Source: Synergistaceae bacterium
GTDB lineage: Bacteria > Synergistota > Synergistia > Synergistales > Synergistaceae
Assembly: GCA_031257775.1 (NCBI GenBank)
Contig: JAIROA010000063.1
Location: 1-59,819 of the forward strand
Length of the DNA: 59,819 nucleotides
Direction of reading: 5' to 3'
In this document: one piece after another, positions 1 to 10,752 of the stretch
Layout: each line of letters begins with the position of its first letter
Position numbering within the stretch: the first letter of the stretch is position 1
The notes under the pieces: generated by a model
What the model was told of the DNA's origin: nothing
Databases searched by the model: none
What the model saw: the letters and a program-made list of their open reading frames with translations, nothing else
Program-made: the position numbers and the translations under genes

Positions 1-11
1 GGAGGTTTACC

Positions 12-1319
12 GTGTTTGGCGACCGGCATGTGATCGAATTTCCGGATGAATCGGCTTCGGATGGCTTAAAACGGCTGTATCGTGACGCAAACGAGATAAT
101 CGTAAGCTCTATCGAGGCGAATCTGCCGGGTCAGGCGGTGAGGAACGCGCTTGCCGGGCGGCGCTTCGATCCGGAGCGGAATATTCATCTGCTCGCGGTC
201 GGGAAGGCGGCATGGAGCATGTCCCGGGCGGCTTTCGAAGAGCTTGGCGGGCGGGTAAAAAGCGGCCTCGTCATCACGAAATACGGGCATTCCGGCGGCG
301 CTATAGGGGATTTTGAGATTTTAGAAGCGGGGCACCCGATACCGGACGGAAATTCCGTGGCGGCGGCGGACAGGGCAATCAAGCTTGCCTCAAGCCTTGG
401 GGAGAGGGACGAGCTGATATTCCTCATCTCAGGAGGAGGGTCGGCCCTTTTTGAAAAACCCATGGAGGGCATTACTCTTGACGATATGGCGGAACTCTCC
501 GCTAGCCTTTTGGAGAGGGGAGCGGACATCTCGGAGTTCAATGCCGTCAGAAAACGCCTTTCGGCGGTGAAAGCCGGGAGGTTTGCGGCGCGGTGCGAGC
601 CGGCGCGGATTTTTTCCGTCGTACTGTCCGACGTTATCGGCGACAGGCTCGACATGATCGCCTCCGGGCCAGCCGCTCCGGACCTTTCCACGTCAGAGGA
701 CGCGTGGGAAGTCGTCAGGCGATATGGCCTCCGGCTTTCCGCAGCCGCGGCAAGGTGCCTCGACATCGCGACGCCACGGGAAACGCCGAACGTGACGAGC
801 GTCGTGACGGGAAGCGTGCGAACGCTGTGCAAAGAGGCGGCTGCCATCTCGCGCCGGCTGGGCTACGAGCCCTTTATCCTTTCCACTGAGATGAATTGCG
901 AGGCGCGGGAGGCAGGAAAGCTAATATCATCCGCCGCGCGCGCCATAAAGAACGGGGATTCGGCGATAAAGCCGCCATGCGCCGTCATATTCGGCGGCGA
1001 GACCGTTGTGCGCGTCCGGGGGAAGGGCCTCGGCGGGAGAAACCAGGAACTGGCGCTTGCCGCGTCTCCCGGAATAGACGGCCTGGACGGGACTGTCATA
1101 TTTTCCTTTGGTTCCGACGGGACGGACGGGCCGACCGACGCGGCTGGAGGAATAGCGGACGGAAGCGTCATGAGCGAGCTTGGCAAAATGGGCCTCAACA
1201 TTAATGAGTATCTTGAAAACAACGACAGCAATAGGATTCTGAAAAAGCTCCGGAGGCTCATCCGGACAGGGCCTACCGGAACAAATGTCAACGACGTGTC
1301 CGTGCTGCTGTCCCTTTAA
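12..1319 (+). CDS. Glycerate 2-kinase (MOFRL family)
   Basis: Predicted to phosphorylate D-glycerate to 2-phosphoglycerate with ATP, feeding glycerate into lower glycolysis in the cytoplasm. The 435-residue protein has the usual two parts: an N-terminal DUF4147-type domain with VGKAAWSM at 63-70 and the glycine loop GGGSALFEKP at 141-150, and a C-terminal MOFRL domain with GGE at 328-330, GGRNQELALA at 341-350 and SDGTDGPTDAAGG at 368-380. The start is GTG, with a GGAGG ribosome site six bases upstream at the very edge of the window, so an upstream operon partner may lie outside. Length is normal for the family. It converges on the amidohydrolase gene with about 40 bases between. Family assignment is secure; the exact hydroxyacid substrate is inferred. 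Confidence 0.93.
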   Translation: MFGDRHVIEFPDESASDGLKRLYRDANEIIVSSIEANLPGQAVRNALAGRRFDPERNIHLLAVGKAAWSMSRAAFEELGGRVKSGLVITKYGHSGGAIGDFEILEAGHPIPDGNSVAAADRAIKLASSLGERDELIFLISGGGSALFEKPMEGITLDDMAELSASLLERGADISEFNAVRKRLSAVKAGRFAARCEPARIFSVVLSDVIGDRLDMIASGPAAPDLSTSEDAWEVVRRYGLRLSAAAARCLDIATPRETPNVTSVVTGSVRTLCKEAAAISRRLGYEPFILSTEMNCEAREAGKLISSAARAIKNGDSAIKPPCAVIFGGETVVRVRGKGLGGRNQELALAASPGIDGLDGTVIFSFGSDGTDGPTDAAGGIADGSVMSELGKMGLNINEYLENNDSNRILKKLRRLIRTGPTGTNVNDVSVLLSL

Positions 1320-1361
1320 CGTATTTTTTAAAAAAACTAGCCCCATCGCCGGCTTATACGG

Positions 1362-2972
1362 TCATCCGCGCTCGTAAATGACCTCCCCGCCAGCCATCGT
1401 CAGGTCAGCCTTTACGTCCTTTATCTCATCCGGCGGGATGGAAAAAATGTCGCGGTCTATGATTATGAGGTCAGCCAAATATCCCGGCTTCAAGCGCCCT
1501 TTTACGTCCTCCTTGAACTCGGCGTAAGCGCTCTCGTACGTGTACGCGTCGACGGCGGATGCCACGTCCACGCGCCCGTCCGGAGCGTAGCCTCCCGGCG
1601 GCGTCCCGTTAAGATCCTTCCTCGTCACGGCCGCGTAGATGCATTTGAACGGGTCGCAGTCCTCAATGGGTGAATCAGTGCCGTATGAGACGTGCGCTCC
1701 TAGGCGCTCAAGCGTGCCGAACGCGTATGAGGTCGACGCCATTTCCTGGCCGGCCCTGGCGGCTATTACGTGAAGATCGGTGTTGATGAAGATAGGCTGG
1801 GCCATGACCAGCACCCCCATATCGGCGATGCGCCTCAAAAGCGGCATGTCGGTTATCTGGCAGTGATTGACGGCATGCCTCAGCGCGTTCCGCCCCCCGG
1901 GCATTATTTTGGCGTACGCGTCGAGCGTCTGGGATATCGCTCCGTCCCCTATCGCATGGGTCATTACCTGCATTCCGTTGTCGGAAGCTATGCGGCAGAG
2001 CCTGTCCATCTGCTCCGCCGGGAGGCAGTCGACGCCCCTGTTGCCCGGGTCGTCGCGGTAATCCTCCCTCCGCAGCGCCGTCCTAGCGCCGAGCGAGCCG
2101 TCCTTAAAGAGCTTCAGCGGGCCCGCGGTAAGCATGTTTCCAAGATAGACCGGATCGAGCCTCTCTGTTTTCAGGTATTCAAGGAGGTCGGATTCTTCGA
2201 GGAACGTGATCTGGTGCCTGTAGCGTATTTGCAGTTCCTCGTCGGCGAAAAGTTCCTTGAGCATCGCGAACGTTTCCCCGCTCGTTTTCTCGCTTGCGTC
2301 GTTCGACTGAACGGAAGTGAGGCCCACACTCTTGCAACGGGCGATGCCAGCCCGCAGGAAATTTTTCCGCTCCGCGTGAGTATGCGGCTTTATCGTCTGC
2401 TCTATCAGGCGCGACGCGTTCTCCTTGAAAACCCCTGTGATCTCCCCGTCCTCGATATCGAAAACGCCGCCTTCAGGCTGAGGGGAATCGGCCGTGAGCC
2501 CTGATATCTCTATCGCTTTTGAATTCGCGGCTGATGAGTGCCCGCAGACGCGCCTTAAAACTATGGGGATGTCGCGGGATATTCTGTCGAGGTCGCGCCT
2601 GTTTAAAACGCGCTTTTCGCCGTCGAAGAGATCCTGGTTCCACCCGACGCCCATGATGCCTCTTTCGTGGGCTTCCGGGTGCGCGGCGAGATATTCACGG
2701 CCTTTTTTTACTATCTCGTCAGGTGAACGGATGCCGGCGAGGTCAAGCGTCGAAAGCCACTCCCCGACGTAGGACAGATGCATGTGAGAGTCGTTCATGC
2801 CGGGCAGGACTGTCCTGCCGCCCGCGTCAATCACACGGCAGCCTTGCTGGGCTGACGCAAGGATTTCATCGTCAGTCCCCATCGATGCCACGACGCCGTC
2901 TGAAATGCGCAGAGCTTCCGCGAATCTGCCTCGTTCGATGTAGATTTTCCCGTTTTTGATTATCGTGTCCAC
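1362..2972 (-). CDS. Amidohydrolase, YtcJ-like (amidohydrolase 3 family)
   Basis: A metal-dependent hydrolase of the amidohydrolase superfamily; the substrate is unknown. Seen: an N-terminal beta strand (TIIKNGKIY), the metal-binding PGMNDSHMHL motif at about 57-66, a later HAIGDGA motif, and the DSPIEDCDPF segment near the C-terminus that is typical of YtcJ-like proteins. I chose the GTG at 2972 because GGATGGGGTGA lies just upstream and the protein then begins at the conserved first strand. A longer frame opens at 3017, but its ATG falls in the loop of a predicted terminator (3000-3039), which argues against it. It could be co-transcribed with the TerB-like gene upstream only by readthrough. 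Confidence 0.88.
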   Translation of the reverse strand: MDTIIKNGKIYIERGRFAEALRISDGVVASMGTDDEILASAQQGCRVIDAGGRTVLPGMNDSHMHLSYVGEWLSTLDLAGIRSPDEIVKKGREYLAAHPEAHERGIMGVGWNQDLFDGEKRVLNRRDLDRISRDIPIVLRRVCGHSSAANSKAIEISGLTADSPQPEGGVFDIEDGEITGVFKENASRLIEQTIKPHTHAERKNFLRAGIARCKSVGLTSVQSNDASEKTSGETFAMLKELFADEELQIRYRHQITFLEESDLLEYLKTERLDPVYLGNMLTAGPLKLFKDGSLGARTALRREDYRDDPGNRGVDCLPAEQMDRLCRIASDNGMQVMTHAIGDGAISQTLDAYAKIMPGGRNALRHAVNHCQITDMPLLRRIADMGVLVMAQPIFINTDLHVIAARAGQEMASTSYAFGTLERLGAHVSYGTDSPIEDCDPFKCIYAAVTRKDLNGTPPGGYAPDGRVDVASAVDAYTYESAYAEFKEDVKGRLKPGYLADLIIIDRDIFSIPPDEIKDVKADLTMAGGEVIYERG

Positions 2973-2999
2973 TATCCCGTCACCCCATCCTGAGCGGGC

Positions 3000-3039
3000 A
3001 AAAAAATGCCGCCCCATATATATTGCCTTTAAGGCGGCA
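3000..3039 (-). terminator. Rho-independent terminator after the TerB-like gene
   Basis: On the minus strand TGCCGCC and GGCGGCA form a 7-bp stem around a loop of about 19 bases, followed by seven T residues (plus-strand As at 3000-3006). It sits 20 bases past the stop of the gene ending at 3059. Because it precedes the amidohydrolase start, it also helps fix that start at 2972. Confidence 0.7.
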
Positions 3040-3058
3040 GCGCGCGAAAAGGGATGTG

Positions 3059-3844
3059 TCAGCTATTATTTTTCAGCAAAACCCAGACCCTTTTAAGGTG
3101 CAGCTCGTCAAGGGCATTGTTAAACGCCTCGTCGCCCAGCCCCATTATATCAAAGAGCAGCCCCAGGGTGTCGAATTCCATGCGTGCAAGCTGCCCTCCG
3201 GCGGCGGCTATGGTCGTCATCATTTTGGAAGCCTCCAGGCGCTCTTCCATCGACAGCTGAGAGGCAAGCCGTTTTGCCGCGATCTGCATATCTGGGGCAT
3301 ACGAAAGAGAAAAATCCTTGAGCGCCGTGAGCGCCCGGATCTCTAGATCCGTGAAGGAAAAATGCTTCTCCATGGCGTATGAGAGCTGGACGATCTCATA
3401 ATCCCCGGGAGGCCCCCCGCTCCAGGCAATAGCCATTCCAAGCTCGATGAACAGATGTTTTTTGGCATACAGGGCCGTAAGCGAGTCGCCGTCGTTTATC
3501 GGGACAAGCGCGATGATTTCGTCGGCGTCAGGCGCTGGCTCGCGGGCAATATCTGGGACTATGAGGTTGGCGGCGTTTTGCGCGGAAGCGCGTATTTCCT
3601 GCCTCCGCGCCAGAGTAAATGGCCCGCCGGGCGGCATTCCCAGCAGGCCGCAAAGCTTGCCTATCGTCAAAAATATCATGCTGTCCTGAGTCCGTTTTTC
3701 ATTGCGGGCTTTTTCCTCCCCGGGCTGCTGATAAGCCATAGGAGCGTCGATGTAAAAACCGTCGTTGCCTGAGACGCCGAACTTATTATCAAGGATTTTT
3801 ACGTTCCCCGCGTTAACCCCAATTGACGTCAATTGTCCTCCCAC
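3059..3844 (-). CDS. Uncharacterized protein with TerB-like helical region
   Basis: Not firmly recognised. The 261-residue product has no signal peptide or membrane segment. Residues about 145-245 are helical and resemble the TerB/DjlA-type bundle, with the pattern ER.EA.KMM..IA.AGG.....E...L..IMGLGDEAF; this is a fold-level resemblance by eye only. The N-terminal 140 residues match nothing I know. The first start is GTG at 3844. A TTG at 3832 sits four bases after GGGAGG and may be the true start. A good promoter lies just upstream and a terminator just downstream, so this appears to be a single-gene unit. Function unknown. Confidence 0.6.
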   Translation of the reverse strand: MGGQLTSIGVNAGNVKILDNKFGVSGNDGFYIDAPMAYQQPGEEKARNEKRTQDSMIFLTIGKLCGLLGMPPGGPFTLARRQEIRASAQNAANLIVPDIAREPAPDADEIIALVPINDGDSLTALYAKKHLFIELGMAIAWSGGPPGDYEIVQLSYAMEKHFSFTDLEIRALTALKDFSLSYAPDMQIAAKRLASQLSMEERLEASKMMTTIAAAGGQLARMEFDTLGLLFDIMGLGDEAFNNALDELHLKRVWVLLKNNS

Positions 3845-3868
3845 CTCTTGCGTGCACTTAACATCCGT

Positions 3869-3898
3869 ATGTTATTGCCTTACGGCATGTTTTGTCAA
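3869..3898 (-). promoter_or_regulatory. Promoter of the TerB-like gene, with dyad in the spacer
   Basis: On the minus strand a perfect -35 TTGACA (3893-3898) is followed after 18 bases by TAACAT (3869-3874), about 25 bases ahead of the start codon. The spacer contains the dyad TGCC-GTAA-GGCA, well placed to be a repressor operator. Confidence 0.6.
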
Positions 3899-4013
3899 AT
3901 GAAATTTTTAAAAATATTACAAAATAGCAAGGCGCAATACCTGGTTATTGATTGACGCATTTTAACATAGAAGCCAATATCACGGCGTTTCGCGGAATGA
4001 GCCCTTATTGCTC

Positions 4014-5645
4014 TCATCCTTCCCGCCGCCCGCTTTTCAGTTTCATTATAAGCCCATATGGGAGGGGCCGTTCCTTGCCCTCAGAGGGCCTGTTTACCGT
4101 CAGGCCTTGCCAGATGAGCTGCGATGAGCCGCCGCCGTCCATGTTTATAGCGTCGGAGAGCCCAAGCGCGCCCGCGATTTCCCTTGTTTCTTCCATCGTC
4201 GCGCCGAGGCTGCGCGCCGGGTCGCGCCCGTCAATCACGGCCCAGAAAACCCGTTTTCCGTCCGTCCCCATAATCGTCCTGGGATGCCGTTTTTTAAGGA
4301 ACCACGCACTGTATTTCCCCTGCCAGTCCCGGAAATCCTCTGGTACTCCGCCGCTTATGAGCATAGGCCCCGCCTGGGACAGATAATCTTTCCCGGCAAA
4401 AGCCGGAAAAATCCAGTCAGAAATGAGCACGAGAGTGGCGCCTGGCTCAAGCTCAGAGAGGATTTCCGACGCCCTGCCCCGCGCGATCACAGCCTCGCTT
4501 TCCGGGGGGATACGAAAGCTGTCCACGCCCAGTTCTGAGGCTTCCCATGTCCTGATGACGCTTCCGTCCCGCGTCTTGATCACGAGCGAGTCAGGCGCGA
4601 TACCTGATGCCTCGCCCGTCACGCGGCTTGCGTAAATCGCGGCCCCGTCCGCCGGCGGAGGTGAGTTGAAGCGTGTGACAGGGACGTAGCCGGATTTGGC
4701 GCGTATGCCGACGCGCACGCTCCCGTCGCCAAAAATCGGAGCGCCATTATTTTGGGCCCATGCGACTGCCGGCCGGCCCTTTACAGGCTTTCCGGCGTGA
4801 ACCCCATCAAGCAGGACAGCCCCGGCCGGATGGCGCCCCGCGAAAAATCCGCCGTTCACCGCCGCCGAGGCGTTTTCTTTCCGCGCTATAAGAGAGAGAT
4901 CCGCCTTTCCGTTCCGCGTTCCAGCAAACGCTATCGTCATGTCAATTTCATCCTGGCTGGCTATGACGGCAGCGATATAAACCGGCCTCTTCGCGGATAT
5001 GCCGGCAAATTCTCCAGTCAGCCCTGCCCGGCTCTCCGGAAGCCCGGTGCCCTGCCTGTAAAGCATGAGGTTAATTCCATCCTTTTGCAGCTCTTTTTTC
5101 CATATGACGCGTTCTTTACAGCTTCGCGTCCATGAAAGGATGGAGTTCCTGCCCTTTTCGTCAAGGGGCTCCGTCCAACCCTTGATAAGGCGTTTCGGGG
5201 CGGGAGGCTTCATCCCATAGGCCAGCGAATATATGGCGTCGCCCTCAAGGCCCATGCTTGCGAAAGACTCGCAGAGCGATGCCTCGAACCCAAATCCCAT
5301 CATCATGAGAGCGAGCCTGACAGCCTCGCGCCCGTCTATAGCCTCGTCCGGCATGAAATTTCCCTCCGCCGGTATAAGCCCGTATTTCAGCGACGAGCCG
5401 ATCGTTCCGGCAAATCTGTGGGTTCGCGGAACGTCTTTCGGAAGCGGCGGTTTTTCAATATTCTTATAGCTAAGCCCTGTAGTGAAGAGCGCGTCGAGAA
5501 ATTCCGCTCTTGTGACGGCATAAGAGGCATCCTGCTGGAACAACAGGATGAAGAGGAAGAAAAAAGCTGAAGAAGATATTTTAAAACAACTCTTTGCGGT
5601 TAAACTACATATCTTAGCAGTGAAGGGAAATTTTTCTATTCGCAT
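4014..5645 (-). CDS. Secreted phosphodiester glycosidase (NAGPA/DUF2233 domain) with SLH-like N-terminus
   Basis: Likely an exported enzyme that cleaves a sugar-phosphodiester bond, as in the mammalian uncovering enzyme NAGPA; the natural substrate is unknown but is probably an envelope glycopolymer. Seen: a hydrophobic export segment at about 26-43 ending near SYA, an SLH-like stretch at about 44-120 (VTRAEFLDALFTTG, then DGREAVRLALMMMGF), a middle region, and the NAGPA domain from about 225 to 540 with AVNGGFFAG at 262-270, RTIMGTDGKRVFWAVIDGR near 456-474 and the signature NMDGGGSSQLIW at 501-512. The start ATG has AAGGA about ten bases upstream. The SLH-like part could anchor the enzyme to the cell wall or outer envelope. 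The glycosidase family is confident; SLH is less so. Confidence 0.85.
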   Translation of the reverse strand: MRIEKFPFTAKICSLTAKSCFKISSSAFFFLFILLFQQDASYAVTRAEFLDALFTTGLSYKNIEKPPLPKDVPRTHRFAGTIGSSLKYGLIPAEGNFMPDEAIDGREAVRLALMMMGFGFEASLCESFASMGLEGDAIYSLAYGMKPPAPKRLIKGWTEPLDEKGRNSILSWTRSCKERVIWKKELQKDGINLMLYRQGTGLPESRAGLTGEFAGISAKRPVYIAAVIASQDEIDMTIAFAGTRNGKADLSLIARKENASAAVNGGFFAGRHPAGAVLLDGVHAGKPVKGRPAVAWAQNNGAPIFGDGSVRVGIRAKSGYVPVTRFNSPPPADGAAIYASRVTGEASGIAPDSLVIKTRDGSVIRTWEASELGVDSFRIPPESEAVIARGRASEILSELEPGATLVLISDWIFPAFAGKDYLSQAGPMLISGGVPEDFRDWQGKYSAWFLKKRHPRTIMGTDGKRVFWAVIDGRDPARSLGATMEETREIAGALGLSDAINMDGGGSSQLIWQGLTVNRPSEGKERPLPYGLIMKLKSGRREG

Positions 5646-5768
5646 GGCCTTTACATCCTTGAAAGTTTTTACGTGCCATATATCCTTTCCTGTATTATAA
5701 GCGCCTTTTGCAGAAAATCCGCAGGAATATTACGGAACCGCATATCGGCCACAGCAACGGACATGGCC

Positions 5769-5797
5769 TTGACTGTGTCACTGAAGGAGCGTAAAAT
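5769..5797 (+). promoter_or_regulatory. Promoter of rplU-prp-rpmA
   Basis: TTGACT (5769-5774), a 17-base spacer, then TAAAAT (5792-5797). Transcription would begin near 5804, giving a leader of about 98 bases before the rplU start, long enough for an autoregulatory L21 leader, though I cannot assign a known structure. Confidence 0.75.
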
Positions 5798-5901
5798 AAC
5801 TTGGCTTTTAGAACGCTTGCCAGGGGCATGTGCCAGGATAAACTAGCACGATTAAAAGCGGATGCGCGCCTCAAGGCAGCGAGGGGAGGAATTTAGAAGT
5901 T

Positions 5902-6213
5902 ATGTACGCGGTTATCGAAGAGGGCGGCAAGCAGTATCGGGTGTCGCAGGGCGACAAAATCAGGGTTGAAAAGCGCGACCTGGAGGTTGGCGCTACGGTC
6001 GGCATCGAAAAAGTCATGCTGATCGGCAAGGACGACGGCGTGGTAATAGGAGCGCCTTATGTCGCAGGCGCCAGCGTGACGGCCAAAGTCATAGGTCACG
6101 GCAAGGAAGACAAGGTGATAGTTTTTAAATATCGCCGCAAGAAGAACTACCGCAGGTTCCGCGGTCACAGGCAGCAGTACACTGACCTTACTGTGGAGGC
6201 CATAAACGGATAA
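5902..6213 (+). CDS. rplU: 50S ribosomal protein L21
   Basis: Structural protein of the large ribosomal subunit that binds 23S rRNA. The 103-residue length is standard, and the C-terminal L21 signature is present at about 78-93 (YRRKKNYRRFRGHRQQYT). A strong GGGAGGA site lies upstream of the ATG. It leads a three-gene unit with the Prp protease and L27, an order also found in Firmicutes and their relatives. A promoter at 5769-5797 and a terminator at 6997-7032 bound the unit. Confidence 0.98.
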   Translation: MYAVIEEGGKQYRVSQGDKIRVEKRDLEVGATVGIEKVMLIGKDDGVVIGAPYVAGASVTAKVIGHGKEDKVIVFKYRRKKNYRRFRGHRQQYTDLTVEAING

Positions 6214-6223
6214 AGGGCGGCTA

Positions 6224-6553
6224 ATGCTCTCCGTCACCGCTAAACACGGCCCTTCCGGCTTATGTTCGATATCCTCTGAAGGGCACGCCGGGTTTGCGGA
6301 AGAGGGGCATGACATAGTCTGCGCCGCCGTTTCCACGCTAATGCAAGCCCTGTGCGTCGGTTTAGAGGACGTTGTCGGCTTGAATGACGTGATATGTCTG
6401 AGCGACAGGGCCGTGCCCATGATGTCCATAGAATGGGCTGGCGGGGGAGAGTCCGCGCAGAAGATCGCTTTGACTGTTCTCCTGTCGCTGAAGGGCGTAG
6501 CGGCGTCTTATCCGAACTTTGTGAGTATCGCCGAAGTTTTTGAGGAGGAATAA
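6224..6553 (+). CDS. prp: Ribosomal-processing cysteine protease Prp
   Basis: Cysteine protease (YsxB/DUF464 family) that removes the N-terminal extension of ribosomal protein L27 in bacteria that make an extended L27. The catalytic pair is visible: His21 in [12 protein letters not shown] and Cys33 in IVCAAVST. Length is 109 residues, normal for the family. The gene lies between rplU and rpmA, ten bases after rplU and two bases before rpmA, and its 3' end carries the ribosome site of rpmA, so translation of protease and substrate is likely coupled. The neighbouring L27 has exactly the extension this enzyme cleaves, which supports the assignment. Confidence 0.95.
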   Translation: MLSVTAKHGPSGLCSISSEGHAGFAEEGHDIVCAAVSTLMQALCVGLEDVVGLNDVICLSDRAVPMMSIEWAGGGESAQKIALTVLLSLKGVAASYPNFVSIAEVFEEE

Positions 6554-6555
6554 AA

Positions 6556-6849
6556 ATGACGTTAATCAGGGAATTCGACATTCAGTTTTTCGCCCATAAG
6601 AAAGGGCAAGGCAGCAGCTCCAACGGACGGGACAGCAACCCGCAGTACCTTGGGATAAAGCGCGGCGACGGCGCCATCGTGACGGCAGGGACTATAATCG
6701 TGCGTCAGCGCGGGACGAAATTTCACCCCGGGCGGAACGTAGGCAGGGGGAAGGACGACACGCTTTTCGCGCTGACTGACGGAAAGGTCGCGTTCAAGAC
6801 GAAGGCAGACAGGAAGTTCGTGGCAATAGAAGCGTTTGAAATAGTCTGA
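6556..6849 (+). CDS. rpmA: 50S ribosomal protein L27, extended (Prp-processed) form
   Basis: Large-subunit protein whose N-terminus reaches the peptidyl transferase centre. The 97-residue product begins with a 12-residue extension, [12 protein letters not shown], followed by AHKKGQGSS. In Staphylococcus aureus the homologous QFF-A bond is cut by Prp, so the mature protein here should begin at Ala13. The core signature (GNxRDS-like [17 protein letters not shown]) follows. Its GAGGAGGA ribosome site lies inside the end of prp. It is the last gene of the rplU unit. Confidence 0.97.
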   Translation: MTLIREFDIQFFAHKKGQGSSSNGRDSNPQYLGIKRGDGAIVTAGTIIVRQRGTKFHPGRNVGRGKDDTLFALTDGKVAFKTKADRKFVAIEAFEIV

Positions 6850-6996
6850 CCAGCGCCGGTTCGCGGCCTGTTATCGGCGCAGCCCGGTGACCATGCGGGC
6901 GGGCCTTTAGCAGTATTTTTCAGGCATGCGGTTTCAGATTGCCGCTAGCGGCGCGAAGCACGCGCGGACGCAAAAAACGCGATATCTCATTTTCGA

Positions 6997-7032
6997 GAGG
7001 GGCCGGTATTTTGCCGGCACCCTCATTTTTTT
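6997..7032 (+). terminator. Rho-independent terminator after rpmA
   Basis: GAGGG and GCCGG arms pair with CCGGC and CCCTC across a small loop, with a single bulged A, then ATTTTTTT. The stretch 6850-6996 between rpmA and this hairpin has other short GC-rich inverted repeats (for example around 6885-6905) but no gene I can support. Confidence 0.75.
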
Positions 7033-7080
7033 CGCAATGCCAGAAACATGGGCGAACGGACTGTTTTTTAAATGCGATAA

Positions 7081-9151
<2,071 letters not shown>

Positions 9152-9251
9152 AGCTTGCATGTCAGCCTGTATGGCGGGCCCGCTTCGGGAAAATTTTATT
9201 GGACGTGAATTGGCTTTGCTCACCATACTCGACTATGGACGGTGAATCAGA

Positions 9252-10670
9252 TTGAACTGGAAAAAAATATTGCTTGTCATTATCCTTGCGTCCATCTCAT
9301 TCGCGGGAGGCGCGTACTATCGCTTCTCAAACATAGAAACGCCCGCCGCGCCCCCTCAGCAAAGGGTGCCGGATACGGAGCGAGCTATGGCGGCTGAGAA
9401 AGAGGATGACGGGCTTCCTGAAAAACTCGACATAACCGGAAGGATCAACATACTTCTTATGGGGGAGGACAACGTCGAAGGAACGCGCAGGTCGGACACA
9501 GTGGCATTCGTGGCGCTCGACGTGGACGAGCGGAACATGCGCGTCCTCTCGCTGCCCCGGGACACGAGGGTAAGGATTCCCGGACATGGCAATCAGAAGC
9601 TGAACCACGCTTACGCCTACGGCGGCACCGATCTTTTAAAAGCCACAGTCGAGGAATTCCTCGGAACGACCATCCACTATTACGTCAAGATAGATTATGA
9701 CAATTTCCCTCAGCTTGTGGACTTAGCGGGCGGCGTCGATATTTTTGTGGGCAAGCCGATGAAATACGAGGACAGGCGCGGGCATCTTAAAATCGACATC
9801 CCTGCCGGCAAGCAGCGCATGGACGGCGAGACGGCGCTTAAATACGTCCGTTTCCGCAAGGACGCCCTTGGCGATATCGGGCGCATTCAGCGCCAGCAGC
9901 AATTCCTCAAGGCGCTGCTGCACAGGATGTACGAGCCGGAGAACATGATCCGTTTCGCGTCTCTCGCAAAGGAAATAACGAACACGCTCAAGACGGACAT
10001 GCGCCCTAGCCTCACTATGCAGCTCTGCTCATTCGTGAAAAAACTCGATAAGGAGACGGACAGGGTGTTTTTCCTGATGCTGCCCGGAACACCCGCCATA
10101 ATAGACAGCCTGAGCTACTGGGTCGCGGAGCCGTCAAGCGTCACGAAATTCCTGAACGCCGGCACGGACGAGCTTGCAGGGATGGTGGGGGAGTCCAGGG
10201 CAAAGATGGCAAGCGGCAGGAATCAGCCGCTCTTTGAAATAAACGATGCCAATGACTATTCGCCAGACTCCGCTTCGGATGTCTACGGCGGCACTCAGAG
10301 CAACACGGCGCCGCGGCAGCTGGACGTGATGTCGATAGTGACGTCGATCCCCGAAGCGATCGCCGTCCTTAACGGCACAGGGAAAAAAGGGATAGGACAG
10401 TCCGTTGCCTCACAGCTTCAGAAAATGGGCGTCGAGGTGGCTGATGTCGGCAACGCTAAGCACTTCGATTACAGGAGCAGCAATATCATTTACCCCGAGG
10501 GCGCGCCGGAATCCACAAAAGAGACCGCGAACCTTCTTTCCAAGCTATGCGGGATAAGCGGTTCCCTCACGAGATCCAACAGGCTCGCTTCGACAGCTTC
10601 ATTGATAGTCGGCGCGGATTACGAGAACCTGATGAAACGCCTTGAGAACAGTTACTCAACAATGCAGTGA
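9252..10670 (+). CDS. LytR-CpsA-Psr (LCP) family protein with LytR C-terminal domain
   Basis: LCP proteins are membrane-anchored phosphotransferases that attach glycopolymers to peptidoglycan on the outer face of the membrane. Seen: an N-terminal membrane anchor at about 4-21, a proline-rich linker, the LCP catalytic domain from about 60 to 220 with RSDTVAFVALD, LSLPRDTRVRIPG, and the arginine-rich end KYVRFRKDALGDIGRIQRQQ, then a C-terminal LytR_C domain at about 365-455. The start is TTG with GGTGA six bases upstream. In a diderm the polymer it attaches is uncertain. It sits between nadD and rsfS as in other phyla. Confidence 0.93.
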   Translation: MNWKKILLVIILASISFAGGAYYRFSNIETPAAPPQQRVPDTERAMAAEKEDDGLPEKLDITGRINILLMGEDNVEGTRRSDTVAFVALDVDERNMRVLSLPRDTRVRIPGHGNQKLNHAYAYGGTDLLKATVEEFLGTTIHYYVKIDYDNFPQLVDLAGGVDIFVGKPMKYEDRRGHLKIDIPAGKQRMDGETALKYVRFRKDALGDIGRIQRQQQFLKALLHRMYEPENMIRFASLAKEITNTLKTDMRPSLTMQLCSFVKKLDKETDRVFFLMLPGTPAIIDSLSYWVAEPSSVTKFLNAGTDELAGMVGESRAKMASGRNQPLFEINDANDYSPDSASDVYGGTQSNTAPRQLDVMSIVTSIPEAIAVLNGTGKKGIGQSVASQLQKMGVEVADVGNAKHFDYRSSNIIYPEGAPESTKETANLLSKLCGISGSLTRSNRLASTASLIVGADYENLMKRLENSYSTMQ

Positions 10671-10752
10671 CTGACGCGATATACTCATCGAAACGGACGA
10701 GGGAGGAATTTTTATAAATATTGCAGCCGAAACCAGCGCTTACGAGGAGTTT

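Noticed and set aside
185-847. Open frame of about 220 codons on the minus strand
   Set aside because: Antisense to the glycerate kinase gene; Ser/Arg-rich translation without domains is typical of shadow frames.
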